Below are positions 25,504 through 32,575 of a stretch of DNA of 32,575 nucleotides, piece after piece (position 1 is the first letter of the stretch; each line of letters starts with the position of its first letter). Made by a program: the position numbers and the translations under genes. This stretch comes from JBEKSX01 sp049516635 (lineage in GTDB: Bacteria > Bacteroidota > Ignavibacteria > Tepidaquicellales > OLB5). The DNA is taken from assembly GCA_049516635.1 (NCBI GenBank), contig JBEKSX010000023.1:1-32575 (forward strand), in the 5' to 3' direction. A model generated the notes under the pieces. It ran no database searches. It worked only from the letters and a program-made list of their open reading frames with translations, and was not told the DNA's origin.

Positions 25504-25722
25504 ATGGATAAGACATGCAGCTGCGGACATATGAAAGATAACCCGCTGGTATCTGCTAAGACCAAATACGGCCGTTGGGGATGGCTTCTTCTATCCATCG
25601 GAATTAGTCCAAAACCTGTTGAAATTATTTACCAGTGTCAAAAATGCGGGGAAATAGTCGAAACGAGTAAAGATCCTGTTTTATTAGAGAAATATAGATA
25701 CAATTCAGATATCACAAAATAA
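25504..25722 (+). CDS. Small zinc-ribbon-like protein
   Basis: A 72-residue protein with two candidate metal-binding pairs: CSCGH near the N-terminus (Cys5, Cys7, His9) and CQKCGEIV near residue 45. Between them is the hydrophobic WGWLLLSIGISPKP. The spacing resembles a zinc ribbon with an inserted helix or hairpin. I do not recognise a named family. It stands alone, 110 bases after the transporter, with an AT-rich upstream region and no clear ribosome-binding site. The coding call rests on the orderly Cys pairs and an uninterrupted frame. Confidence 0.65.
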   Translation: MDKTCSCGHMKDNPLVSAKTKYGRWGWLLLSIGISPKPVEIIYQCQKCGEIVETSKDPVLLEKYRYNSDITK

Positions 25723-25747
25723 TTTAGTGAACGCTACGGGCATGTAA

Positions 25748-26032
25748 CCTGTTTCAAATATCAACTCCGATAATTTTAATCTGTAACAGAACTATCCGAA
25801 TCCGTTCAATCCTTCTACTTTAATTAACTTTAGTATTCCCAGAGCAAGTATAATTACCTTAAAGATTTATAATTCATTGGGTCAAGTAATTAAGATATTA
25901 GCTTTTAGTGAGGTTACAGCCGGTTATCAAAGTATTAGTTGGGATTCTGAAGGATATTCCTGCGGAGTCTATTTCTACAGATTGGAAGCGCAGGGCTATT
26001 CTAAGACCATGAAGATGCTTCTTTTAAAGTAA
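25748..26032 (+). pseudogene. Orphan T9SS type A sorting-domain remnant
   Basis: In one frame this reads PVSNINSDNFNL, a TAA stop (25784-25786), then QNYPNPFNPSTLINFSIP, NSLGQVIKILAF, SISWDSEGYSCGVYFYRLEA and the closing KTMKMLLLK before TAA. That is a near-complete type A sorting domain of about 82 residues. It has no passenger protein: the frame is closed by another TAA at 25745-25747, only 3 bases before PVSN. The internal stop sits exactly at the variable residue before QNYPNP. It is best read as the tail of a secreted-protein gene whose body was lost. Confidence 0.85.
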
Positions 26033-26093
26033 ATCAGGGTTAGTAATAATTATCTACATACAGGGGAGTGGTGCACACCGAATTCTATTTAAC

Positions 26094-26417
26094 CTAATCT
26101 TCCCATATATGGAAACACATACCATAGGGATCAGCTATCATAACACTTTTATCACTGTATATCTGTGTTACTTTACACCCCTCTGCTTCCAGCTTTTTGA
26201 GAACTTCATTGACTTTATCCACTTTGAACTCGAAAAAAGTTGTGCCGCCGGGTCCCGGATTGTTTTCAACGAAAAAATTTATTGGCCCGAATTTGAACTC
26301 GGTTTCGTTCTCAGAATCTTTAATTTTTTTCATTCCAATTACTTTTTCATAGAATTTTACAGCTTTTTTATAATTTTTAACCTGAAAAGCAATGTAAGGG
26401 GAAAATTCAAATTTCAT
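26094..26417 (-). CDS. VOC superfamily (glyoxalase-like) protein
   Basis: A 107-residue single-domain protein of the vicinal oxygen chelate fold. It shows the usual beta-alpha-beta pattern: SPYIAFQVKNYKKAVKFYEK at the start, IGMKKI, then FFEFKVDKVNEVLKKLEAEG and the end IADPYGMCFHIWED. Such proteins include glyoxalase I, dioxygenases and antibiotic-binding proteins, and many have no known substrate. Metal ligands cannot be assigned with confidence; Glu in FFEFKV and His in CFHIWE are candidates. It is the only minus-strand gene in the last 12 kb. The 221 bases between it and the next gene hold nothing recognisable. Confidence 0.85.
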   Translation of the reverse strand: MKFEFSPYIAFQVKNYKKAVKFYEKVIGMKKIKDSENETEFKFGPINFFVENNPGPGGTTFFEFKVDKVNEVLKKLEAEGCKVTQIYSDKSVMIADPYGMCFHIWED

Positions 26418-26638
26418 ATGAAATAATATTTAATTTTTAAGTATACGCAAGGTTGTTTAAGCAAATTCAGAGTATCAATGCAGATATGAATTCCATTAAG
26501 AAATACATCGCAAAATCAAATAGAAAATAGACTTACGACCAATTCTTCTAATATTGATTATACACTCCATTTATCTCTATATTCTTATTTTCTAATAAAT
26601 TAATTTAGTTAAATTAAGGTAAATTAAACCACTATATT

Positions 26639-28054
26639 ATGAAAATAAAATTTTGCGGAGCAGATAGAACTGTTACAGGTTCCCAACATCTTCTGGAAAT
26701 ATATGGGAAAAAGATCCTCCTCGATTGTGGTATGGCTCAGGGAAAGAGGGAGGAAGCATTTCAGACAAATCGTCACTTTATTTTTAATCCGGAAGAACTA
26801 CATTGTGTGATTCTATCACATGCTCATATAGACCATTCGGGAAACTTACCTACACTGAATGCAAAAGGGTTCAAGGGTGACATATACTGCACTACTGCGA
26901 CCAGGGATCTGTGTGCCTATATGCTTCTGGATAGTGCCCACATTCAGGAACGCGACGTAGAATATGTTAATAAAAAACGAATCAAAACGAATGAACCTCT
27001 TTTTAATCCTCTTTATACTCTTGATGACGTAAAGAGTGTAATGGGTAAGTTTAAGGCTGTTTCTTATGACAAAAAATTCTTACTAGACGGATTTGATGAA
27101 AATGTAGCGGTGACCTTTATCGATGCGGGGCATATTCTGGGATCTGCACAGATACTTATCGAAATAAAAGAAAACAGCAGAAGTTATAATTTCGGATTTT
27201 CCGGAGATGTCGGAAGATCCCATATGCCCATATTGAGAGACCCTGCATTTATGGGAAACGTTAATTACATCATATCAGAATCTACCTACGGAGGAAGAGT
27301 TCATGGTAATGCTATAGATATGGAAAAAGAGCTAGAGACTGCGATTAAAGAAGCTATCAGCAGAGGAGGCAAGATAATTGTACCTGCTTTCAGCGTGGGA
27401 AGAACACAGGAAATTGTTTTTGCACTATCAAAAATGTTCGATAGAAAAGCAATTCCGCAAATCCCGATATTCGTAGACAGTCCTTTATCAACTAATATAT
27501 CGGTTGTTTACAAACTTCATCATGAATGCTTTGATGAAGAAACCGCAGAACTGTTGGTCAGGGGAGTGGACGTTTTCGGATTTTCGAACATGACCTTCAT
27601 AAACAGTGTTGAAGATTCAAAAGCTCTTAACACTTTTGAGGGCAGCTGTATGATCATTTCTGCATCCGGGATGTGCGAAGCAGGCAGGATACTTCACCAC
27701 CTGGCAAACAATATTGAGGATGATAAAAACACGATTTTAATTGTGGGTTTCATGGCTCCCGATACTCTAGGCAGACGACTTGTGGAATCTAGGGAGATTG
27801 AGAATCCTACTGTAAATATTTTCGGTGATAAGTATAAAGTCAAAGCGAAGGTTGTTGTACTAAACTCTTTTTCAGCACATGCGGATAAGAATGAGCTTCT
27901 GGACTACTTTAATAAGTTTGATAAAAACATTCTCGAAAGAATTTTCTTAGTACACGGAGATTATGACCAGCAGGAAGCCTTCATGCAAACATTGCAAGAG
28001 AATAGTTTTAAAAATATTGAAATACCGGAATTAGGAACTGAAGTAGAAATTTAG
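26639..28054 (+). CDS. Beta-CASP metallo-beta-lactamase-fold hydrolase, probable RNase
   Basis: A 471-residue metallo-beta-lactamase-fold protein of the beta-CASP group, relatives of CPSF73-type RNA nucleases. It opens with FCGADRTVTGSQHLLE and has the zinc motif HAHIDHSG at residues 61-68. The third His region is DAGHILGSAQI and the next aspartate is in FSGDVGR. The beta-CASP insert follows with VPAFSVGRTQEI and ISASGMCEAGRI. The C-terminal RNA-handling motif NSFSAHADKNELL carries a conserved His. The bacterial members of this group are usually annotated as exonucleases or MBL-fold RNA hydrolases. It is monocistronic in appearance. The start ATG fits the first conserved strand, but no ribosome-binding site is visible. 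Confidence 0.9.
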   Translation: MKIKFCGADRTVTGSQHLLEIYGKKILLDCGMAQGKREEAFQTNRHFIFNPEELHCVILSHAHIDHSGNLPTLNAKGFKGDIYCTTATRDLCAYMLLDSAHIQERDVEYVNKKRIKTNEPLFNPLYTLDDVKSVMGKFKAVSYDKKFLLDGFDENVAVTFIDAGHILGSAQILIEIKENSRSYNFGFSGDVGRSHMPILRDPAFMGNVNYIISESTYGGRVHGNAIDMEKELETAIKEAISRGGKIIVPAFSVGRTQEIVFALSKMFDRKAIPQIPIFVDSPLSTNISVVYKLHHECFDEETAELLVRGVDVFGFSNMTFINSVEDSKALNTFEGSCMIISASGMCEAGRILHHLANNIEDDKNTILIVGFMAPDTLGRRLVESREIENPTVNIFGDKYKVKAKVVVLNSFSAHADKNELLDYFNKFDKNILERIFLVHGDYDQQEAFMQTLQENSFKNIEIPELGTEVEI

Positions 28055-28137
28055 CAATAGACTACTCACAGGCATGCGAATAATTCCGATGATCATTTAT
28101 ATAAAATAAACTCATTTTCTTTAAGATATTAATTTCT

Positions 28138-28145
28138 TACATTTG
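28138..28145 (+). promoter_or_regulatory. Possible -7 box (TACATTTG) of the hydrolase lipoprotein gene
   Basis: Matches TAnnTTTG and lies 20 bases before the ATG at 28165, leaving a leader of about 12 bases. No good -33 TTG is seen at the usual distance. The identical octamer occurs at 21126-21133. Confidence 0.3.
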
Positions 28146-28164
28146 AGATTAATTATATAAAAAA

Positions 28165-28974
28165 ATGAAATACTTAAGTTTTTGTTTAATAGTAATTTCT
28201 TCGATTATATTATTAAGCTGTTCTTCAAAACGTGAAATAAAAACAGATGTTTCAATAGGCTCAGGAGGTGAGCCAAAGAAAGAAAAGGGAACGGTAAAGG
28301 AAGAAGTTACAATTAATACTGCAGATTCTATCTCCCTCGCTTCAGATTATTACTATGAAAATGAAGAAAAAGAAAAATCTCAGCCTGCGGTTGTCCTTAT
28401 ACATCAGTTCAAATCAACCAAGGAGCAGTGGGATAGGAGCTTTATTGATCTGCTTACCTCTGATGGCTATAAAGTGTTAGCTTATGATATTCGAGGTCAT
28501 GGGGAATCATCTAAAATTAATTATGACCTGCCCACACTTCTGACTGACCCGAATAAGGCTCCAAATGATCTGGTTGCAGTTTTCAAATGGCTGAAATCTC
28601 AGAAGGGTATTGATAGTACAAGAATTGCCGTTGTAGGTACTTCGATCGGCGGAAACCTTGCTTGCTATGCCCGATATTTTCTAGGAGCGAAGACAATTGT
28701 AGGAATATCCAACGGCAGGGAAGGGTTTGAGAAATTTATCGGGATAGACGACAGGATGATGGGAAGAATATTTCCCAGGATCACTTCTGTTTTATTTATA
28801 TGCGGGAGCAAAGATGGAAATAATGCAGAAGGGGAAAAGCATATAATGGATATGTACATTGATGATCCCAAAGAACAGAAGCTCTTTGAATCCGATAAAC
28901 ATGGTAAATTTCTTATTGAAGAACATCCTGAAATTTACACCCAGGCTATAAGCTGGCTGCAAAAGTATTTATAA
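28165..28974 (+). CDS. Alpha/beta hydrolase lipoprotein
   Basis: A 269-residue serine hydrolase anchored as a lipoprotein. The signal ends in the lipobox LLSC (Cys19), followed by a charged linker rich in Lys and Glu. The alpha/beta hydrolase core shows VVLIHQFKSTKEQW (oxyanion region), VLAYDIRGHGESS, and the nucleophile elbow GTSIGG with Ser160. The acid loop is ICGSKDG and the probable catalytic His is in DKHGKF. It resembles dienelactone-hydrolase-like or esterase-like proteins; the substrate is unknown. It is followed 20 bases later by nuoN, so the two may share a transcript without a shared job. Confidence 0.87.
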   Translation: MKYLSFCLIVISSIILLSCSSKREIKTDVSIGSGGEPKKEKGTVKEEVTINTADSISLASDYYYENEEKEKSQPAVVLIHQFKSTKEQWDRSFIDLLTSDGYKVLAYDIRGHGESSKINYDLPTLLTDPNKAPNDLVAVFKWLKSQKGIDSTRIAVVGTSIGGNLACYARYFLGAKTIVGISNGREGFEKFIGIDDRMMGRIFPRITSVLFICGSKDGNNAEGEKHIMDMYIDDPKEQKLFESDKHGKFLIEEHPEIYTQAISWLQKYL

Positions 28975-28994
28975 TTTTATTGTGATAATTTAAA

Positions 28995-30437
28995 TTGATT
29001 TCAAACGCCGATTTTTCCAATTCGATCCCTTTAATCATAGTCGCTGCATCCGCGTTAGTTATTATGATCCTTGAAATTATTTTTCCTAAGGACCACAAGA
29101 AAAAAAGTGAAAAAGCAATATTTTATTTTTCCCTGGCTGCCTTGCTAGCGGCACTGATCTTCTCATTCGAAGCGGTTAATAAAAATACACTCGCCTTTAA
29201 TAATTTTTTGCGTGTAACCACTTTAACCGTTAGCTTGAATATCATACTCATCATGGGAATGTTCATTACAGTATTATCTTCAAAAGAATATCTGGAACAG
29301 GAAGGGATAAATTATGGTGAGTATTATTCACTGCTCTTTTTTTCCCTGCTGGGCATGATGATAATGGTATGTTCAAACGATCTGATAACAGTTTTCATAG
29401 GTCTCGAATTGATGTCAGTTTGTTTTTATGTTCTTGCAGGTTTCATGCGGACAAGAGTCGAATCAAACGAAAGCGCACTGAAATATTTTCTACTCGGTGC
29501 ATTCTTCACCTGTTTCTTCCTTCTTGGAATTGCCTTTATTTACGGTTTAACAGGTGCAACCAATTATACTGTTATTATGAATATGAGGCTGCAGAAATCT
29601 ACCTTCTATATGCTCGGACTCGTTCTCGTGTATATTGCATTTATTTTCAAAACTGGGTCGTTCCCCCTGCAGATGTGGATACCTGATGTGTATCAAGGTG
29701 CACCTACTATCGTAACAGGTATGATGTCATCCATAGGGAAAGCTGCAGCTTTTGGAGCACTGATCACAATCTTCTCAGCATTTGAAGTTACTAATGTTCC
29801 CATGCTGATTGCTATGATTTCCATTCTCACTATGCTTTACGGCAATGTAGTTGCATTGATGCAATCGAATATAAAACGCTTGCTTGCATATTCCAGCATT
29901 GCTCACGCAGGTTATATTATGATCGGTTTCATTGTTATTAACACTGATGCAACACATGCTGTACTATTTTACCTGTTAGCATACCTGTTCATGCAGCTAG
30001 GTTCGTTCATAATTGTTAGCATTGTGGAAGAAAAAACCGATGTGTCTGCCGATGCTAATACCAGAAATAATATAGAACGCTATAAAGGGCTTGGAAGAAC
30101 GAATCCCTTGATAGCATCTGTTTTATCTATATTTCTGTTCTCTTTAGCCGGAATACCACCTTTTGCAGGGTTCTGGGGTAAGTACTATATTTTCCTCTCA
30201 GCTATTGAAAATAACTATGTATGGGTTGCGGTAATTGGAATTTTACTGAGCCTTATAGGGGTTTATTATTATATTAAAATAATATTATTTATGTGGTTTT
30301 ATGAACCCGGACTTGAGGCTTCCAAAATGCCGAAGAAGAACTTTGCGATGGCTGCAGCCATCATTTCAACCGCTGGAGTGCTTGTCTTTGGTATTTATCC
30401 TGAATTTGTTCTGAAAGTTATCAAGTCCATTTCCTAA
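28995..30437 (+). CDS. nuoN: NADH-quinone oxidoreductase subunit N
   Basis: The third antiporter-like proton-pumping subunit of complex I, 480 residues with about 14 helices. Key charged residues are Glu138 in FIGLELMSVCFYVLAGF and Lys219 in IFKTGSFPLQMWIPDVYQGAPT. Other signatures are LAYSSIAHAGYIMIGF, ESALKYFLLGAF and SLAGIPPFAGFWGKYYIF. The start is TTG at 28995; the following residues (ISNADFSNSIPLIIVAASALVIM) give a normal first helix. It is separated from nuoM by 4.9 kb containing five intact genes without a complex I role and one relic. The VWA gene follows 11 bases later. Confidence 0.95.
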   Translation: MISNADFSNSIPLIIVAASALVIMILEIIFPKDHKKKSEKAIFYFSLAALLAALIFSFEAVNKNTLAFNNFLRVTTLTVSLNIILIMGMFITVLSSKEYLEQEGINYGEYYSLLFFSLLGMMIMVCSNDLITVFIGLELMSVCFYVLAGFMRTRVESNESALKYFLLGAFFTCFFLLGIAFIYGLTGATNYTVIMNMRLQKSTFYMLGLVLVYIAFIFKTGSFPLQMWIPDVYQGAPTIVTGMMSSIGKAAAFGALITIFSAFEVTNVPMLIAMISILTMLYGNVVALMQSNIKRLLAYSSIAHAGYIMIGFIVINTDATHAVLFYLLAYLFMQLGSFIIVSIVEEKTDVSADANTRNNIERYKGLGRTNPLIASVLSIFLFSLAGIPPFAGFWGKYYIFLSAIENNYVWVAVIGILLSLIGVYYYIKIILFMWFYEPGLEASKMPKKNFAMAAAIISTAGVLVFGIYPEFVLKVIKSIS

Positions 30438-30448
30438 TAATAAACCCG

Positions 30449-31549
30449 ATGAAATTTATTTATTCTAAGTGGACCAAAAACTCGCTCACTGACGAACAGC
30501 TTTTGGAAAAACTTTTCACGATGTTCAGTTATATCCTTATTCAGACCAATGGTGACGTGAACGAAGCACTAGATTGGCTCAACGAGCTTAATGAAAAATA
30601 CGGCTTCTTTGATGACAAGTTATCTTTCGGTGAATTTGTTGAAAAACTGAAAGAAAAAGGGTATATCGAAGAAAATAACGGTATTTACATTCTGAAGTCA
30701 AAGGGAGCCATCAGGATGAGGCAGGATTCATTCAAAGAGATATTCGCAAATCTTAAGAAATCTCCCGATGGGCTTCACGAAATCCCTTTGACCGGGAACG
30801 GTGTGGAAAGAGACAGCAGTACAAAAAAGTACCGGTTCGGTGACCAGCCGACGAATATCGATACCACTCAAACGCTGTCGAACGTTTTTAAAAGGGAAGG
30901 GCTGGATAATTTTCATCTCCAGGAAGAGGATATAGAGATCTATGAAACTGAACATCAGACGACCTGTTCCACAGTACTTCTGGTTGACATAAGCCATAGT
31001 ATGGTACTATATGGAGAAGATCGGATCACACCTGCAAAGCAGGTAGCCATGGCACTTTCAGAGCTGATTCTTTCGAAATATAAAAAGGATTCATTGAACA
31101 TAGTACTATTCGGAGATGATGCTAAAGAGGTTTCGGTTTCGGAGCTTCCGTTTGTGACTGTAGGTCCGTTCCATACAAATACAAAAGCAGGACTGGAACT
31201 GGCCCGCCACTTATTGAAAAGGAAAAAGAATACTAACAAACAAATATTCATGATCACAGACGGAAAGCCATCAGCCGTATTTGAGGATGAAAATTCGAAA
31301 AGAATATATAAAAATTCGTTCGGATTAGACCCAAAGATCGTAAATAAAACACTCGACGAAGCTGTTATCTGCAGGAGAGAGAAGATCAAGATAACCACTT
31401 TTATGGTTGCACACGATCCGTACCTTATGAGGTTTGTGCAGGACTTTACTCAAGCAAATAACGGTAAAGCGTACTATTCGAACTTAAATGAATTGGGTGA
31501 ATATGTGTTCGATGACTATATCAGGAACCGGAAACGCATTGAAGAATAA
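30449..31549 (+). CDS. VWA-domain (CoxE/YehP-like) protein
   Basis: A 366-residue cytoplasmic protein. The N-terminal 160 residues are helical and charged. The C-terminal half is a von Willebrand A domain with a complete metal site: DISHS (Asp180, Ser182, Ser184), the Thr in GPFHTNTKAG, and Asp271 in MITDGKPS. In this family such proteins usually act with a MoxR-type AAA ATPase to mature or remodel a partner complex. No such ATPase is in the window. The gene is 11 bases after nuoN, so assembly of complex I is conceivable, but nothing in the sequence shows it. Confidence 0.85.
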   Translation: MKFIYSKWTKNSLTDEQLLEKLFTMFSYILIQTNGDVNEALDWLNELNEKYGFFDDKLSFGEFVEKLKEKGYIEENNGIYILKSKGAIRMRQDSFKEIFANLKKSPDGLHEIPLTGNGVERDSSTKKYRFGDQPTNIDTTQTLSNVFKREGLDNFHLQEEDIEIYETEHQTTCSTVLLVDISHSMVLYGEDRITPAKQVAMALSELILSKYKKDSLNIVLFGDDAKEVSVSELPFVTVGPFHTNTKAGLELARHLLKRKKNTNKQIFMITDGKPSAVFEDENSKRIYKNSFGLDPKIVNKTLDEAVICRREKIKITTFMVAHDPYLMRFVQDFTQANNGKAYYSNLNELGEYVFDDYIRNRKRIEE

Positions 31550-31572
31550 AAAAAATTTAATTAAAAGAGAGT

Positions 31573-32442
31573 TTGATTTTAAATTTTATATTTTTAATTC
31601 TCTCGCAACTCACATTCCATCCAGATTCGCTAACGCCGGTTAAATCATTTGGGGATTTCAGGGAGGCAGTTTCAATCTCTTCATCCAGGGAGGAGTTTGT
31701 CTTTGTATCGGACATTCAGACCAATCAGATTTATAAGTTTTCGAAGAACGGGGATCTCATACTGTCTTCAGGCGGTTCAGGGTTCGGTAACAGCCAGTTG
31801 AATCAGCCGGTATGTATTGATGCTTCAAACGGCCTTGATGTCTATGCCTGTGATTACAATAATAACCGTATCCAGCGTTTTGATCTGAACCTTAACTTCA
31901 TAACCTCTTTTGATTTTAATAATTATAATCAGACTGCGGATAATTCAAAAAAAATTTATTACCCATACGGAATAGTGTTTTTAAATACTTCCGATATTTT
32001 CATTCTTGCGGATGCTATGGCATACAGGGTGGTCAAGATGCAGTCTCTTGATGAAGTCAGTCTTTTGTTCGGAAGTACAAGCTTTGGGTTCGATAAGCTG
32101 ACCGATCCGGCTAAAATTATCCGCGGTTCCAATCTCGATATTTATATATTGGATAAAGGGACGGACGAGATAGATCAATTTGATAATTACGGGACCATCA
32201 TTAGAAGAATGAAGAACCCCGAAACTGAAAAAATTTTAAGTATATCTTATTATAAGGATAATTTATATATCCTTAATCAGAAATCGCTAATTATATATAG
32301 TTTAAAAACAGCTAAATATTTGCAATATTTCAACTATTTAATAGATGACGTTAAAAATATTAAGGATCTGTCTGTTTTTAATGATAAAGAATTATTAATT
32401 TTGTGCAGCTCTAAAGTTTATAAATATTTAATAAATCAATAA
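31573..32442 (+). CDS. Exported NHL/six-bladed beta-propeller-like protein
   Basis: A 289-residue protein with a short hydrophobic export signal (MILNFIFLILSQLTF). NHL-like repeats follow: VFVSDIQTNQIYKFSKNG, LDVYACDYNNNRIQRFDLN and LDIYILDKGTDEIDQFDNYG. Such repeats fold into a beta-propeller that binds proteins or ligands. Only part of the blades are clear by eye. The start is TTG at 31573 with a GAGAG about 4 bases upstream. It lies between the VWA gene (23 bases) and ssb (15 bases) and is possibly in one transcript. Function unknown. Confidence 0.8.
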   Translation: MILNFIFLILSQLTFHPDSLTPVKSFGDFREAVSISSSREEFVFVSDIQTNQIYKFSKNGDLILSSGGSGFGNSQLNQPVCIDASNGLDVYACDYNNNRIQRFDLNLNFITSFDFNNYNQTADNSKKIYYPYGIVFLNTSDIFILADAMAYRVVKMQSLDEVSLLFGSTSFGFDKLTDPAKIIRGSNLDIYILDKGTDEIDQFDNYGTIIRRMKNPETEKILSISYYKDNLYILNQKSLIIYSLKTAKYLQYFNYLIDDVKNIKDLSVFNDKELLILCSSKVYKYLINQ

Positions 32443-32457
32443 TAAAGGAAAAATTTT

Positions 32458-32575
32458 ATGGCAAAAGATCTTAATAAAGTTTTACTCATCGGAAGGCTGG
32501 GACAGGACCCGGAATTGAAGTATACACAGAGCGGTATCGCTGTAGTTAAGTTTACACTTGCAACGAACCAGCAAT
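32458..32575 (+). CDS. ssb: Single-stranded DNA-binding protein, 3' part beyond the window
   Basis: The first 39 residues of Ssb: MAKDLNKVLLIGRLGQDPEL followed by KYTQSGIAVVKFTLATN. This is the start of the OB fold that coats single-stranded DNA in replication and repair. AAAGGA (32444-32449) lies 8 bases before the ATG. The frame is open at the window end. Confidence 0.95.
   Translation, partial: MAKDLNKVLLIGRLGQDPELKYTQSGIAVVKFTLATNQQ

Noticed and set aside
30955..31398. 147-codon frame on the minus strand over the VWA gene
   Set aside because: Antisense to the conserved MIDAS region and without motifs.

Overview
The window is a 32.6 kb stretch of an AT-rich bacterial chromosome. It most resembles the Ignavibacteria or another Bacteroidota/Chlorobiota lineage. 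The evidence is a complete SprA-type type IX secretion (T9SS) translocon, a secreted protease with a C-terminal T9SS sorting domain carrying QNYPNPFNPST, a menaquinone-type UbiE/MenG methyltransferase, promoter-like TAnnTTTG boxes, and many TTG starts. This placement is inference; no 16S gene is present.

Layout. Positions 1-1178 hold one open frame that joins a DnaK (Hsp70) fragment to a XerC/D tyrosine recombinase lacking its N-terminus. Base composition changes abruptly at the join, so a contig-end chimera is the likeliest explanation. Next come an unrecognised 122-residue protein and a stand-alone AtuA-like domain. A tight cluster follows: prfB (with a classic programmed frameshift), a LolC/LolE-like permease and ubiE/menG. 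Positions 5385-8043 encode exported proteins: a lipocalin-like protein, a zinc metalloprotease sent out by T9SS, and a lipoprotein.

Positions 8105-20081 lie on the minus strand. Read in transcription order they are sprA and a SemiSWEET sugar transporter, then tRNA-Arg and tRNA-His, then secD, secF and purA. Each of the two tRNA genes is followed by a truncated copy of its own 3' portion, carrying new hairpins. This is the least ordinary structure in the window.

Positions 20468-32575 return to the plus strand: an HNH endonuclease, a PLP aminotransferase, nuoM, an NhaD/citrate-type carrier, a small zinc-ribbon protein, a relic T9SS sorting domain, a minus-strand VOC protein, a beta-CASP metallo-hydrolase, an alpha/beta hydrolase lipoprotein, nuoN, a VWA-domain protein, a beta-propeller protein and the start of ssb.

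Functionally, the SecD/SecF accessory, SprA, the CTD-bearing protease, the Lol-type permease and the lipoproteins together describe envelope export in a Gram-negative cell. NuoM, NuoN and MenG point to a menaquinone-based respiratory chain. Most genes are housekeeping. I found no CRISPR array, insertion sequence or clear new defence or biosynthetic system. The points most worth a second look are the paired tRNA relics, the DnaK/XerC join, the HNH gene without a proper start next to a strong ribosome-binding site, the split nuo genes, and the orphan sorting-domain remnant.
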